From PFL42 sp963789825 (GTDB lineage Bacteria > Chloroflexota > Anaerolineae > Anaerolineales > E44-bin32): a DNA stretch of 64,000 nt. Location of the stretch: contig CAWBME010000009.1 in assembly GCA_963789825.1 (NCBI GenBank), forward strand, positions 3,358 to 67,357, written 5' to 3'. Positions 26,882-36,350 of this stretch are shown here, in pieces (the first letter of the stretch is position 1; every line of letters begins with the position of its first letter). The position numbers and the translations under genes were made by a program. The notes under the pieces were generated by a model. It was not told the DNA's origin. It did not search any database and saw nothing but the letters and a program-made list of their open reading frames with translations.

Positions 26882-27951
26882 CAGCTCTCGATCATTGTCC
26901 AGTGCAGCGCCTGGCCTGCCGGTACAGCCTGACGCAGTCTGCGGCCCGACAGGTCGTCGATCTCGTTGGGCAGGATGGCACCGGGTGTGGCCGGGCGCAG
27001 CACGTCCAGCAGGTTGCGCTGCAGCACATCGCCGGCCGCCAGGTCGCGAGCGGCCCGCACACAGCGTCGCTGCACGATCGCCGTGTCGGCCTCGTTGGCC
27101 GCAATCGTCTTCTCGGGTGAACCCAGGGCGCGCTCGAGCTCGCGTGTCCGGTCCACCATCTCGCGCCAGGTCTCCGGCGTCATCGAGAATGGGTGGTCCG
27201 GGCCAACGCGCCGAGTGTCATCGGTGAAGTGCTTCTCGACGGCCCGCGCCCCCAGCGCCACGGCCCCCAGGACGGTCGCATGCCCGGGGGTGTGATCCGA
27301 AAGGCCCAGCACCAGCCCTGGGAACATGGCGGCGTAGGTGCGCAGCACATTCAGGTGGATGTGATCGAAGTTCTCCAAACTGGCGCTGTAGTTGGTGTTG
27401 CACTGCATCAGCACCAGCTGCGGATTGCGCTCGAGCGCCGCGCGCACCGCCCGCTGGACCTCACCAATATCGGAAGCGCCGGTGGCCAGGAATACCGGTT
27501 TGCCCTTGCCGGCGATGTAGCGCACCATCTCCAGCCAGGTAATGTCGCCTGATCCGATCTTGTGGGCCAGGACGTGGGGGTCCAGCATGTCCACCGCTTC
27601 GAAATCGTACGGCGAGGAGAAGTAGTGGATCCCCGCTTCCTGGCAGGCAGCTTTCAGCTCAGGGGTCCACTCGAACGGGATGGAGGCGTCCTGATAGACC
27701 TCGAACACGGGCTTCTTCCAGGTCGCCTGGTGGGAAAGCTGGCCGCCCAAGGCGCGGAAGCCGAAGTCGCTGACGATCTTCGGGGCGCGGAAGTTCTGGA
27801 ACTTCGCCGCATCCGCCCCGGCTTCCGCGGCCAATCGGACCAGCAGCTTGGCGCGTTTGAGGTCGCCATCATGATTGGCGGATATGTCGGCAATGAAGTA
27901 GGTGGGGTTCGATCCGCCGATTCGGCGCTCCCCCACGAGAATGTGGGTCAT
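26881..27951 (-). CDS. NeuB/SpsE-type nonulosonate synthase with SAF domain
   Basis: A 356-residue enzyme of usual length. The TIM barrel shows FIADISANHDGDLKRAK near residue 19, AAKFQNFRAPK, YFSSPYDFEAVDML, KIGSGDITWLE, LATGASDIGEVQRA and GLSDHTPGHATVLGAVALGARAVEKHFTDD. The C-terminal SAF domain begins around residue 297 with CVRAARDLAAGDVLQRNLL. It should condense phosphoenolpyruvate with an N-acetyl or diacetamido hexose to make a sialic, legionaminic or pseudaminic acid relative. GAGGAGG lies eight bases before the ATG. It differs in architecture from the short NeuB at 16893, which suggests two different acids. Confidence 0.87.
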   Translation of the reverse strand: MTHILVGERRIGGSNPTYFIADISANHDGDLKRAKLLVRLAAEAGADAAKFQNFRAPKIVSDFGFRALGGQLSHQATWKKPVFEVYQDASIPFEWTPELKAACQEAGIHYFSSPYDFEAVDMLDPHVLAHKIGSGDITWLEMVRYIAGKGKPVFLATGASDIGEVQRAVRAALERNPQLVLMQCNTNYSASLENFDHIHLNVLRTYAAMFPGLVLGLSDHTPGHATVLGAVALGARAVEKHFTDDTRRVGPDHPFSMTPETWREMVDRTRELERALGSPEKTIAANEADTAIVQRRCVRAARDLAAGDVLQRNLLDVLRPATPGAILPNEIDDLSGRRLRQAVPAGQALHWTMIES

Positions 27952-27984
27952 GGGCGATCTGCCTCCTCTCCTCGCACGCAGGCT

Positions 27985-29885
27985 TCACGCGATCAACTCA
28001 GCGCCGGGCACTCTTCGTCGACCGCCCGATCGTAGGCATCGGCTGGAGCCGCCCGCCTTCAAGCCGGAACTCCACGCCCCAGGTGCGGTGGGCCAGGAGA
28101 CACCGGGACCAGCTGGAGGCCGCGTGCTCATTGCCGCGGGGCTCGCCTGCGGCCCCCCCAACATCAGCTCGTACAGCAGGGCCTGCGGATAGGGCGGACC
28201 GGCGGGACTCACCGGCAGTTCCCACCCACTCGTCTCGCCGCTCTAGCAGAACAGGGCCGACCAGGCGCACCAGCCGTCCATCGCGCTCGACGATCAGGAT
28301 GGTGTCTTTCATATGGAGGAAGTAGTAGGTGGACGGCGAGGCATAGGTGCTCGCCTCGTTCAGGGTTGCAGTGTCGGCCGACCGCATGATGCTCGTCCTC
28401 CAGTTGTCCGACAGCCGGAAGACGCGCGGGGGTCTCTCCCATTCATCGGGGAAGTCGAAGAGCTGCTCGAGCACCACGGGCATGTTCCAGTAATTGGCGC
28501 CAATCTGCTGGGTATCTTGGAGAGCGCCCGGCTCGACCAAGATTGCATCCCCTTCCCCGACATCCGGAATCAGGGGCAGAAGCTCGCGCCAGAACTGCCT
28601 CTGATACTCCCAAGCCAGCACATAGTCGTTCTGGATCACGAATCCATACCCTGCGAGCAATCCCAGCCATATGGCTAGAGGCGCCGCAATCCAACGGCGC
28701 TTCTTGAGTCCCTCAGCCAACCACAGAATGGCCATCAACAGCGCCCCGATCAACAGCCCGGCACCCACTACCCCCGCCGCATGAACTCGGGTCTCCCGGC
28801 CGCTGATGGCATACGGCCGAACCGTAAGCATCAGGGGATACGCGAGCACGAGCATGAGGGCTCCCGCCAGGGCAAGGCGCGCCAGGTCCCTACCTTCTTG
28901 GGGGACGGCGGACCACAGCCGCCTGGCTCGCTGGCGCAGGCCAGCCTTGGTTGTCGAGGCCGCGGTCTTCTGCCTGAGCCAGCCAAAATCGGTCAGCATG
29001 CCAAGCGGGAGCCGGGAGAACAGGAAGAACAACGCGACTCCGATACCCAATGTGGCGACCAGAACCTCTCCGCTTCGGGAGATGGCTGCCTGGTAAGGTC
29101 GATACACAAACGTGCCCAGGCTCACCGCCGGTCCGACCAGGGCATTGACTGCCGGTTGCAGCAGCTGCTCCCAACCTCGCAGCAAGATGACCCGGTCATC
29201 CCCAGCGCGGATCCGGACGAGTATGAACACCGCCAGGATGGCACTCGTGATCACAGCATGCAGCAGCCATCGGCGCCGGTTGGATCCCGCGACCTGAGGC
29301 GTGAGCAAGGGCGCCGCCAGGAACACCAGAAAGGTCGTTTCGTAGGTCAGGAGCGTGAAGGAGGCAAGGAGATAGGAGAGAACGAGCCTTTCCGAGAGGT
29401 AGGCATGCAGCGCAAGCAGCAGGAAGGTCAACGAAGGATGCAGCCCGAGCGAGTATGTCAGAAAGGCCTGAAGTCGTGTCTGCAGAGTACAGGACGTATG
29501 CAAGCGTCCCCAGGATGGCCAGTGCACTGTGGTGGATCCGTTTCAGGAGCAGGTAGAAGAGGACGATATTCGCACTTTGTACCGCGAAGCCAATCCAATA
29601 GGGCCCGCTCAGCCCTGACAGTCTCCAACCAATCCCAGACAGGAGATAGATGAAGGAGTTGTGCAGTGGATGCCCTTGCTCCCTCAGGGCGGCGATGCGA
29701 ACCGGATCGGTTGCGTAGCGGACGATCTGCTCCCACGACATCCCGAAGACTGTCGGGAAGTGAGTCAGGTCATCCTCATAGAAACCGAACTGCTGCAGAT
29801 GGAAGTACCGGATCACCCAATACAGGAGGATCAGCAAGGCGAGAGGCAGCAGCGCGCGCACCCAACCCGGCAGTCTGTCCCTCAT
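27985..29885 (-). CDS. GT-C-like membrane glycosyltransferase (frameshifted)
   Basis: A polytopic protein assembled from at least three frames. The N-terminus from the ATG at 29885 has a first helix (LLPLALLILLYWVIRYF) and the loop FGFYEDDLTHFPTVFGM with acidic residues after it, typical of GT-C catalytic loops, then HPLHNSFIYLLSGIGWR. After a break near 29480 further helices and a soluble outer domain follow (IPDVGEGDAILVEPGALQDT, NWRTSIMRSADTATLNEAS). A second break near 28240 leads to a Pro/Gly-rich C-terminus ending at 27985. It precedes the NeuB gene by 33 bases. Donor and acceptor unknown. Confidence 0.65.
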
Positions 29886-30551
29886 CAACCGCTTGTCTCC
29901 GCTAGGGAAATCGGGGCGCCAGGCAAGGCTGGTCCTGCCGACGATTCCGGGATCGGCATCTGGCTCTGCGTCACGCCGACAGTCCAGGCAAGAGCTCAGC
30001 GGACCTTCCACGTTCGCCTGTCATTCGGAATTCGCGCATCCTGCGGAGTTCCATCCCCGAGCGATGGAAGCTGGATCCCCAAGGCACGTTCGATCTTCTC
30101 CCGGTCGATGCGCATTGGCTGGGGGCGAGGGGCCCCCAAGCCGCCAGCACCCGAGACGGCAAGGGAGACCAACCAAAGGTTGCGCCCGAACCCCTTGGCA
30201 CCGGCTATGTCGGATTCGGGTTGGGTGACGCAGGCGCCCCGAGTTGCTGTCGCTCGGATTCGCTGCCCCCGCAGGTCGCGCGGCTCATCCGGCCGCTGCC
30301 GGGGCTTATTCCCCGCCCCTCGAGTGCGGATCGGACCCCTGTCGGCACACTCCCTCGGGGTGACGGAGCTCAAGCCTTCGAGGAAGTGCAACCAGCCGGG
30401 CCAGACGGCATTGGCCAAAGCATTGCCGGGCAATGCACGCTGCCGCGTGGCACCCGCCGGAAGGCACTCGCCGCGCGGCGCAGCACCCATGCTCGCCTTG
30501 CACATCATCCGCCCCGGACCGTCGTGGGTCTCGCTCACCCGTGAAATCGCC
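29886..30551 (-). other. Intergenic stretch without intact gene
   Basis: Between the GT-C gene and the RmlD-like gene there are about 660 bases with no complete gene. The left part carries a short RmlD-like C-terminal remnant (see separate entry). The 180-residue open frame across 29996-30538 is rich in Arg, Gly and Ala and does not look like a folded protein outside that remnant. I saw no clear promoter, terminator, tRNA or repeat in it. Confidence 0.5.
29996..30181 (-). pseudogene. Possible remnant of RmlD-like reductase C-terminus
   Basis: The last 60 residues of an otherwise unconvincing open frame read LVSLAVSGAGG then APRPQPMRIDREKIERALGIQLPSL. This lines up in order with the C-terminus of the complete RmlD-like protein next door (VSLAAGLSARRGQQLCLNPGRLERILGRRMPTV) and with the general family ending of dTDP-4-dehydrorhamnose reductases. 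No Rossmann domain precedes it. It could be the tail of a deleted second copy, or of a gene broken by indels. The similarity is short, so confidence is low. Confidence 0.35.
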
Positions 30552-31526
30552 TCAAGCCTCGGTCGCCTTCGCCATACCGGGCGGCGTCCCCCCGGCCCGG
30601 ATCGCCTGCAGTGCCTGCGGCAGCCCGCCGTCGCGTTCGCGGCGAAAGCGCTCCAGCTCAGCCGTGACCGTCGGCATGCGCCGACCCAGGATCCGTTCGA
30701 GCCGGCCGGGATTCAGGCACAGCTGCTGCCCGCGCCGAGCGGAGAGACCTGCGGCCAAGCTCACCTCCGGGCGAACGAGGGTGGGATCGAGCGAGAAGGC
30801 CCGCGCCAGATGCACGCCAAACTCGAACTTGGTGAGGCAGGTCCTCCCGGCGGCATGCAGCAAGCCATTGGCGCCCAGGGCGAGCAGGTCGAGCACGAGT
30901 CCGACCAGCGTGCTTGCCAACAGTGGGCTGAAGCGTGAGTCGACGAAGCCCGGACAGGGCTGGCCGCTTTCCAGCCGCTCGAGGAACCAACCTGCCAGCC
31001 CGACCTTCCCCGGAGCGGGCCAGGTGAAGAAGTTGGTGCGCAGGATCAGCGCCTGCGGATGAGCCGCGGCAACGGCGGCCTCGCCAGCCAGCTTGCTCGC
31101 ACCGTAGCGGTTCACGGGCGCCGGCGCGTCCGTCTCGCGATAGTTGCCCTTCGTCCCATCGAACACCGCGTCGGTCGAGATCTGAACCATGCGGGCTCCG
31201 GCGTGTGCCGCCGCCCGGGCGACCGAGCCGGCCAGTTCAGCGTTCAGACGCATTGCGCCCTGGGGATCGACTTCGCAGGCATCGACATCCGCCTGCGCCG
31301 CGCAGTGCACCACCCAGTCGGGGCGGGCCGCGTGCAGCAGGCGATCCACCTCGCCGGGGACGGTCAGGTCTGAGGCCAGGCTGGTGAAGCCCATCGCCTG
31401 CAGTGCTGGCGGGTAGGCGTGGGCGATCACCTCGCAGCGGTCGAGCGCTGCCAGGACCAGGTTGGCGCCGAGCATGCCACTGGCGCCCGTCACGAGCAGG
31501 CGCGGGCGGCGCGCGGTCCGGCCGGC
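30552..31526 (-). CDS. RmlD-like NAD-dependent sugar reductase
   Basis: An extended SDR of about 310 residues. LLVTGASGMLGANLVLAAL is the cofactor-binding head, followed by VVHCAAQADVDACEVDP, ARMVQISTDAVFDGTKGNYRE and the catalytic YGASKLAGE. LRTNFFTW and the C-terminal region fit dTDP-4-dehydrorhamnose reductase or related enzymes. The start is unresolved: the coding pattern reaches back to the stop of the upstream gene at 31526 without an ATG, and GTG at 31493 would cut the first beta strand, so the boundary given is approximate. No rmlA, rmlB or rmlC is in the window, so the substrate may not be dTDP-sugar; a role after PseB-type chemistry is possible. Confidence 0.8.
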   Translation of the reverse strand, partial: AGRTARRPRLLVTGASGMLGANLVLAALDRCEVIAHAYPPALQAMGFTSLASDLTVPGEVDRLLHAARPDWVVHCAAQADVDACEVDPQGAMRLNAELAGSVARAAAHAGARMVQISTDAVFDGTKGNYRETDAPAPVNRYGASKLAGEAAVAAAHPQALILRTNFFTWPAPGKVGLAGWFLERLESGQPCPGFVDSRFSPLLASTLVGLVLDLLALGANGLLHAAGRTCLTKFEFGVHLARAFSLDPTLVRPEVSLAAGLSARRGQQLCLNPGRLERILGRRMPTVTAELERFRRERDGGLPQALQAIRAGGTPPGMAKATEA

Positions 31527-32519
31527 TATGCGCCCACCCCTGCAGGCTGCTCGACGATCGCCCGGATCTGATCGACGCTCAGCCATTCCGGGTTGCTGTC
31601 GCTGGCATAGCGGAACTCCGGCGGGAGTGGCCGTCCCTGCTGGCGCCACGCATGGCCGAACCACCAGGCCTCAGCCGGCTCCACCACGAACATGTCCTTC
31701 AGCTCAAGCGTGTGCCGCGCCTCATCCTCGGAGACCAGCACCTCATGCAGCTTCTCGCCTCCCCGAATGCCGATGTACTCGACCTTGCACTCGGGCGCGA
31801 TCGCCTTCGCCAGATCGACGACTTTCATGCTCGGGATCTTCGGCACGAAGACCTCGCCACCCTGCATCTGCTCGAGGCACTTGATGGTGAAGCGCACGCC
31901 TTGCTCCAGCGACAGCCAGAAACGTGTCATGCGCTCGTCGGTGATGGTGACCGTGCCGCTGGTTCGCTGGCGCAGAAACACCGGAACGACGCTGCCTCGG
32001 CTCCCGACCACGTTGCCGTAGCGCACGCAGGCGAAGCGGGTGCCTTTGCCGCCGGCATAGGCGTTCGACTGCACGAACAGCTTCTCGGCCGCCAGCTTGG
32101 TCGCTCCGTACAGGTTCACCGGGTTGACGGCCTTGTCGGTGCTCAGCCCCATCACGCGCGACACACCGCAGTCCAGCGCCGCTTCGATCACATTGCGGGC
32201 GCCGTTGATGTTGGTCTGGATCGCCTCGAAGGGGTTGTACTCGCAGGCCGGGACCTGCTTCAGCGCTGCGGCATGCACCACCACGTCGACACCGTTCATG
32301 GCACGCTTCAGGCGCGACTCGTCCCGGACGTCGCCAATGAAGTAGCGCAGGTTGGGATGCTCAAGGCCCAACTCGCGCATCTCGTGTTGCTTCAGCTCAT
32401 CCCGACTGAAGATGATCAGCTTGTTAGGGTGGAACTCACTTGAGCATGACCTCGACGAACTTCCGGCCAAACGAGCCGGTTCCACCCGTGATCAGGACCG
32501 CCTGCTCACTCCATTTCAT
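31526..32519 (-). CDS. pseB: UDP-N-acetylglucosamine 4,6-dehydratase, PseB/FlaA1-type (frameshifted)
   Basis: From the ATG at 32519 the N-terminus reads AVLITGGTGSFGRKFVEVMLK. One extra base near 32440 makes a premature stop; the protein continues FHPNKLIIFSRDELKQHEM. Further motifs are VVHAAALKQVPACEYNPFEAIQTN, GLSTDKAVNPVNLYGATKLAAE (the T-D-K and YxxxK active site), VRYGNVVGSRGSVVPVF and RMTRFWLSLEQGV. These are diagnostic for the inverting or retaining UDP-GlcNAc 4,6-dehydratases (PseB, FlaA1, WbjB group). The product feeds pseudaminic acid, or L-FucNAc-type pathways. No PseC aminotransferase is visible nearby. The ATG overlaps the methyltransferase stop by 14 bases. Confidence 0.85.
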
Positions 32520-33430
32520 CAGTCTTCCTTTCGGGCACATCCAGCCCGGGCTTCGAGAATGCAAACATCGGGTACTGTCCGATCCGGCCCATCAGCCGCG
32601 GCGCCGCCTCCTCCAGGCGAAAGAGCCATCTCAGCCACAGGCGGCCAACGAAGGCGCGCGTGGATGAACGTGCGGAGGAAGCCGGTGTTGACGGAGCGCC
32701 AGACCAGGATCTCGGCCACGGGCAAGAACGCGAGCTGCTCCTTCGCCCACCGGTAGTTGTGCTTGTAGGTGCGGGTCCCGGTTGGCGATGCCGGTGGGTC
32801 GGCCGCCAGGTTGGCTGAGGCGCCGGAGGCCGCGGCGTCACCCCGGGCACGCAGTGCCAGCAGGGAACGTGCCCAGCGTGCCGGCCGCGCCATCAGCCGC
32901 ATCAACAGCCCGCCATCGCCCCAGGCATACACCACCACCGCCCGCCCTCGCGGCGCCAGGACCCGATAGAGCTCCTCGAGGCCGCGCGCATGCTCCGCGG
33001 CCGGCAAGTGGTGCAGGGTGTGCAGCGAGACGACCCCTTCGAATGCTTCGCCGCGGAACGGGAGACTGGCAAGATCCCCGACGACGTAGGCGCCATGCTC
33101 GCCCAGCCGCGCCCTGGCTTCCGTCAGGGCACGCCGCGAGATGTCGAGACAGACGCGCCGGCCAAAGCCGCGCGAATACTCCAGGTATTCCGGATACTGC
33201 ACCGGGCCCGAGCCGGCATCCAGCAGCCGCTCGCCGCGCGCAGGAAGTCGCCGCCCCACCCGCAGGTGGCAGCGGTGGATGTACTCCCGCGAGACCGGGC
33301 GCAGGTCCTCGTAGCGCGCGTTCTGGTAGAGCCCGTCGCCGACCACCGTCCAGCCGACCGAGTCATAGAAGGCCTGCACCTCACGCTTGACGTCGATCTC
33401 TTCCACGACCTCGACCCTACCCGGCGGCAC
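32506..33430 (-). CDS. SAM-dependent methyltransferase (frameshifted C-terminus)
   Basis: The class I fold is seen as LLDAGSGPVQYPEYLEYS (motif I), VCLDISRRALTEARARLG, AYVVGDLASLPFRGEAFEGVVSLHTLHHLP and VLAPRGRAVVVYAW. These lie in residues 65-175. Near 32660 the frame breaks and the protein ends AFVGRLWLRWLFRLEEAAPRLMGRIGQYP at 32506, giving a typical C-terminus that keeps contact with the membrane. The ATG at 33430 overlaps the upstream transferase gene by 14 bases, and the stop overlaps the pseB start by 14 bases. It probably methylates a sugar, a lipid-linked intermediate or a chain end. Substrate unknown. Confidence 0.8.
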
Positions 33431-35039
33431 GCGGCACGCGGTCCCATGCCAGCGGCTCGCCGGCGAAGGCGGCCAGCGCCTGGCGGTACGGCGCCAGCCC
33501 GCCGGGAGCTAGCAGGGCCTGCATCGGCCGGGCGGCTTCGTCCTCCCAGAAACGCACCAGATGCCAGGGGAATGGAAAGGGAAAGTCAAAGAAGAAGCGA
33601 TAGGCATAGCGCCAGGCGAGCTCGACTTGTTCGACGGGCAAGCGCTCGCCGCGCGGCCGGCGCACCAGCGTCTCGATCGTGCCGGCATACTCGTCCCATG
33701 ACCGCGGGTCGTGGGTGAACCCGCGGCCCCGGTAGTGGGTCCGGCCGGCGACGATCACCGGCACCCCCGCCATCGCCATCTCCAGGCCGGCGGTTGTCGT
33801 GTACACCAGACCGAAGTCGGCGAGGTCGATCACGTCGTAGGTGTTGAAGGGCGAGTCCGGCGGCACGACGGTGACGTGGCCCGGCAGATCCGGCAGCGTC
33901 TCTCTGACGATCTCGGCCGAGGGCAGACCGGTGCCCAGAGCTTCCCCCGGGTGAATGCGTACCACCAGCTGAACATCGCCGCGAGCACCGAGCAGGCGCA
34001 CCGTTCCGCGCAGCCAGTCGGCCATGCCGCCGCTGAAGATCTCGCGTCCGAGCGCCAGACTGTCGCCGACGACGTTCGTGCACAGCACAGCCACCGGGCG
34101 GTCGGCATCCAGCCCCAGCGTTTGACGCACGATCTCCGCGCCTTGGCTGCCCGAGGCCTGCCATTGACGCCCGAAGTTCTCCCAACGCCGGCCCTGGCGG
34201 CGGGCGTCCGTCATCTCCCGCATCAGGGTCAGCTCGCCGGGCGAAAGCGCCTCCTCCCGGCGGGCGTGCCAGAATGCTTCCGTGTCCTGCAGCATCACCT
34301 CGTCGTCGCGCGCCAGCCACATCCGTTCGCGCTGTTCCCCGAACTCGTAGGTGATGACCGGGACGTCGAGGTGACGTGCGACCCGATAGGCGACGCCGAA
34401 ATCGAGCAGGCTGCCATTGGGGATCACCGCCGCCCGGTACGTCCGTGCCTGAAGCAGGCTGAGCATGCCGGTTGCCAAGGCTTGATTGCGCTGGCGGCGG
34501 AACTCCAGCAATCGCCCGTCCTCACTGTCCGGCGAGCGGTCGATCTCTTCACGCTGCTGCAGGTATTGCACGTCCCGGCGGCTTTGCGCCTCCAGGCCTT
34601 CGACCAGATCGGCGGGAAGCGTCCCGCGCACACCCGGCGCGATCTCGTGCAGGGTCACCAGCCGGCGCATCGGCTGCAGACTGCGGCGGATATAGGCCGA
34701 TAGGCGCTGGCGCTCGGCCATGGGCAGGGTGGTATTCCAATCGCGATCCGGGACATAGGCCAGGTGGACGTCGGCGCCCTGCCCCGTGAGCAGCAGCGCC
34801 AGCGCCACGCTGTACTCGAGCCACCACGGCAACCAGGCCACGAGTAGCAGCGGCGCCGATGAGACCGCCGCCGCTCCGCGCCGGCCCTGCTCCGCCGCCT
34901 CGATCCAGCCAGGCAGTACGCCGGAGAGACGCTCGAGGCGGTAGTTGCCCAACACCGGCGGATTGTCCGGCCGCAGCTGCTGCACCATGCCGGGGGGAAG
35001 CGTCCGCGCTGCCCGGCGGGCGATCTCCCGCAGGTTCAT
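33417..35039 (-). CDS. Large surface polysaccharide glycosyltransferase (CDP-glycerol-transferase-like)
   Basis: 540 residues from the ATG at 35039 (MNLREIARRA). The N-terminal half has LLVAWLPWWLEYSVALALLLTGQGADVHLAYVPD. The C-terminal GT-B-like half has VAVLCTNVVGDSLALGREIF, LVVRIHPGEALGTGLPSAEIV, VTVVPPDSPFNTYDVIDLADFGLVYTTTAGLEMAMAGVPVIVAGRTHYRGRGFT. This group includes capsule and polysaccharide transferases related to KpsC/CDP-glycerol transferases. The ATG overlaps the Wzt stop by four bases (ATGA), so the enzyme is coupled to the ABC exporter and may build or end-cap the exported chain. No indel is visible. Confidence 0.78.
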   Translation of the reverse strand: MNLREIARRAARTLPPGMVQQLRPDNPPVLGNYRLERLSGVLPGWIEAAEQGRRGAAAVSSAPLLLVAWLPWWLEYSVALALLLTGQGADVHLAYVPDRDWNTTLPMAERQRLSAYIRRSLQPMRRLVTLHEIAPGVRGTLPADLVEGLEAQSRRDVQYLQQREEIDRSPDSEDGRLLEFRRQRNQALATGMLSLLQARTYRAAVIPNGSLLDFGVAYRVARHLDVPVITYEFGEQRERMWLARDDEVMLQDTEAFWHARREEALSPGELTLMREMTDARRQGRRWENFGRQWQASGSQGAEIVRQTLGLDADRPVAVLCTNVVGDSLALGREIFSGGMADWLRGTVRLLGARGDVQLVVRIHPGEALGTGLPSAEIVRETLPDLPGHVTVVPPDSPFNTYDVIDLADFGLVYTTTAGLEMAMAGVPVIVAGRTHYRGRGFTHDPRSWDEYAGTIETLVRRPRGERLPVEQVELAWRYAYRFFFDFPFPFPWHLVRFWEDEAARPMQALLAPGGLAPYRQALAAFAGEPLAWDRVPRAAG

Positions 35040-36323
35040 GCCTCGCTCTCGATCACCCAGGGCAGCGCAGGCCGCAGCGGCCCACCGCGCGGCTCTCCCC
35101 ACTGACTGCCGACGGCGCCGGTGCCATCGACCGAGAAGGCCAGCGCATACTCGTCGCTGAAGTAGGAGCGGATGCGAAATGCACTGGCATTGACCCCGAC
35201 CACGTAGCGCCCTTCGTTCAACAGGTTGGCCGGCACGGTGCAGCGGCTGACATAGGTGCCGGCCGGCCGCACGGGGAGCGCCTGGAACTGCTCGATGGAG
35301 TCGGTGTCGAACGTGGCGAAGACCGGTTCGCCCTTGGAGGTGGCCAGATAGACCCCGACCCGCAGGCTGCTGATCGGCTCGTCCAGACGATAGCGGAACT
35401 CGATGTCAAACGACTGGGTGGCGCCCACCTGCTCCGCGGGACGGCCGTCCGGCCCAAGGATGCGCAGCTGCAGCGGCCGGAACGGCGCCGCTGACGCAAC
35501 GCGTGGCTCGTCGCCCCAGCCGCGTTCGCCGCTCTGAGCCAGGCCGGAGGACAGGTAGTAGTCCACCGCCCGGGGCGTGCGGTCGCGCAGCACCAGACGC
35601 CCGCCGTCGATCACCAACGTCTCCTCGGTCAGGCGCAGCACGGCCGACATGTTGTGGCTGACGAAGAGCACCGTCCGGCCGCGTTGCGCCACATCGCCCA
35701 TCTTGCCCAGGCATTTGCGTTGAAACTCGGCATCGCCCACCGCCAGCACTTCATCGACGATCAGGATCTCCGGCTCAAGGTGAGCCGCCACGGAGAACGC
35801 CAGGCGGAGATACATGCCGCTGGAATAGCGCTTGACCGGCGTGTCGATGAAGCGGCCAATGTCGGCAAATTCGACGATTTCGTCGAACTTGGCGGCGGTC
35901 TCCGAACGGCGCATGCCCAGGATGGCGCCGTTGAGGAAGGTGTTTTCTCGACCGGTCAGCTCGGGATGGAAGCCGGTGCCAACCTCGAGCAGCGAGCCCA
36001 CCCGGCCGCGCACCTCCGCCCGGCCCTCCGTCGGCTCGGTGACCCGCGCCAGCAGCTTGAGCAGCGTGCTCTTGCCGGCGCCATTGCGCCCGACGATCCC
36101 CAGCACCTGACCCCGGCGCACATCGAAGGAGACGTCGCGCAACGCCCAGATCGAACTCGCGGTGCTCCACCTTCCCCGCCGGCAGGCGGCGCGCTACCCG
36201 ATCGACCGTCCAGCCTGCCGCATCGGACACCGCGTCGCGCAGGGTCCTGTAGCCCCCGACGTTCTCGCCGATGAAGTACTGCTTCCCGAGTCCCTCGACC
36301 CGGATGGCGATTTCGTCGCTCAT
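35036..36323 (-). CDS. wzt: Polysaccharide ABC transporter ATP-binding protein Wzt, with C-terminal carbohydrate-binding domain (frameshifted)
   Basis: The N-terminus reads AIRVEGLGKQYFIGE; after an indel near 36150 the frame continues LRDVSFDVRRGQVLGIVGRNGAGKSTLLK (Walker A). GVKxYSSGMYLRLAFSVAAHLEPEILIVDEVLAVGDAEFQRK holds the ABC signature and Walker B, and FVSHNMSAVLRL the switch His. The last 150 residues form a beta-rich domain (GPDGRPAEQVGATQSFDIEFRYRLDEPI and GTYVSRCTVPANLLNEGRYVVGVN) like the Wzt C-terminal domain that recognises the finished chain end. With the Wzm permease it would export an undecaprenyl-linked glycan made in the cytoplasm. Confidence 0.88.
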
Positions 36324-36350
36324 CGCAGCCCTCCGCCGGCCGGCGGTCGA

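Noticed and set aside
29996..30538. A complete 180-residue gene
   Set aside because: Only the last 60 residues resemble a known family; the rest has unnatural composition and no ribosome site was found.
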